Below are positions 5,149-5,519 of a stretch of 5,519 bases of DNA, piece by piece. Under the pieces are notes generated by a model. That model was not told the DNA's origin. It was given only the letters and a program-made list of their open reading frames with translations, and searched no databases. The stretch's first letter is position 1. Each line of letters starts with the position of its first letter. The stretch is from an uncultured Clostridia bacterium (GTDB taxonomy: Bacteria > Bacillota > Clostridia > Peptostreptococcales > Anaerovoracaceae), in assembly GCA_934277495.1 (NCBI GenBank), contig CAKQUI010000128.1, positions 1-5,519 of the forward strand. Reading direction: 5' to 3'. Position numbers and translations under genes: made by a program.

Positions 5149-5202
5149 CTTTGTGTTTTCAATATATACAATCAGCAGCGTCATACTGATCGTAACACAG
5201 CT
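5143..5202 (-). pseudogene. Truncated holin-like type I toxin remnant (candidate)
   Basis: A short minus-strand frame open after a TAA (5205-5203) encodes SCVTISMTLLIVYIENTKK and stops at TAA (5145-5143). The hydrophobic run ending in a Lys tail, with the stop codon merging into a GTAACCGCC...GGCGGTTAC hairpin and then a GGCAGCG-T6 terminator, resembles my recollection of the 3' end of small holin-like membrane toxins (30-40 residues) of Firmicutes. The N-terminal half and a start codon with ribosome site are missing, since stops precede it. It is therefore probably a dead copy, lying only 29 bases after pgi. The opposing promoter at 5027-5055 would make the matching antisense RNA. The family assignment rests on layout and a short peptide and is tentative. 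Confidence 0.35.
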
Positions 5203-5231
5203 TTATTTATATGTTAATATTTTACAGTAAA

Positions 5232-5519
5232 TTATCCCCTTTCTATTCCCTCCATCACCAGCTGTCTCATCTCACGCTTGTAGTCCTCGACGCCCGGCTG
5301 ATCGAATGGATATACTCCGAAATTGTTCGCCGATATCGCACATGACATCTCGAAGAAATATATCAGTGCTCCGAGATTGTATTCGTCCAGTCTGTCGATC
5401 TCTATCATGTTCACAGGTATACCTGCAGATGTATGGGCTATCACCACAGCTTCCTCGGCACACTCGTTCACCTGCTGCAAAGTCTTCCCGGCGTATGGTT
5501 CTCCGGCACTGGCAGGTAT
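5232..5519 (-). CDS. pgi: Glucose-6-phosphate isomerase, C-terminal part (runs off the window)
   Basis: The last 95 residues of the enzyme that interconverts glucose 6-phosphate and fructose 6-phosphate in glycolysis, in the cytoplasm. The frame is open to the right edge, so the start lies beyond the window; a TTG inside it at 5480 is a leucine codon, not the start. Family features seen are EPYAGKT and QQVNECAEEAV near the left end of the fragment, AHTSAGIP, LDEYNLGALIYFFEMSCAIS and the C-terminal signature around PFDQPGVEDYK, whose Lys belongs to the conserved active-site GVExxK. ISANNFGVYPF replaces the more usual ISGYLLGVNPF, a small departure within the signature. The stop TAA is at 5234-5232. 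A terminator follows at 5092-5065, beyond a toxin-like remnant. Confidence 0.95.
   Translation of the reverse strand: MPASAGEPYAGKTLQQVNECAEEAVVIAHTSAGIPVNMIEIDRLDEYNLGALIYFFEMSCAISANNFGVYPFDQPGVEDYKREMRQLVMEGIERG

Noticed and set aside
5232..5480. 82-codon minus-strand frame as a complete gene
   Set aside because: Its first codon is an internal TTG leucine of pgi; the frame stays open to the window edge and matches the isomerase C-terminus.

Overview
The window looks like chromosomal DNA from a low-to-mid GC anaerobic Firmicute, most likely a Ruminococcus-like member of the Oscillospiraceae. The reasons are the clostridial type of the two recognisable enzymes (CapF/WbjC-type reductase and glucose-6-phosphate isomerase), strong AGGAGG-type ribosome sites, consensus TTGACA/TATAAT-like promoters and AT-rich intergenic DNA. 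The genus is an inference. The window is loosely packed: four complete genes and one gene end cover about half of it. The spacers are full of inverted repeats and broken reading frames.

Left part (1-1840, + strand). A promoter (240-268) precedes an unrecognised 161-residue gene (372-857). After a gap of about 300 bases, a TetR-family regulator (TTG start, 1167-1754) follows with its own promoter (1062-1090), an operator-like inverted repeat and a terminator (1799-1836). Both promoters carry an ATGA-N4-TCAT site just downstream of the -10 box, so the regulator may control itself and the 161-residue gene.

Middle (1840-3690). A gene-free stretch of about 600 bases holds a nested inverted-repeat element (1872-2051), a perfect 24-base palindrome (2179-2202) and a strong terminator (2313-2360). 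The terminator serves a minus-strand gene for an unrecognised 122-residue protein (2454-2822). Just upstream of that gene is a coding-like frame with no start codon (2852-3091), probably the 3' end of a broken gene. It begins at an AT-rich block that contains a perfect 19-base palindrome (3054-3072). Further right (3095-3690) are AT-rich DNA, a weak coding-like remnant and a hairpin (3451-3477) that could end the capF transcript.

Right part (3690-5519, - strand). A complete capF/wbjC/fnlB-type gene has a consensus promoter of its own, but its usual pathway partners are not in the window. A further intergenic patch has the layout of the 3' half of a holin-like type I toxin-antitoxin locus: a plus-strand promoter facing a truncated toxin-like reading frame, with a shared hairpin and a minus-strand terminator. 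The window ends inside the 3' end of pgi (glycolysis).

No rRNA, tRNA, CRISPR array, intact transposase or phage gene was seen. The best candidates for something unusual are the toxin-antitoxin remnant, the nested repeat element and the shared ATGA-N4-TCAT operator. No intact new multi-gene system is visible.
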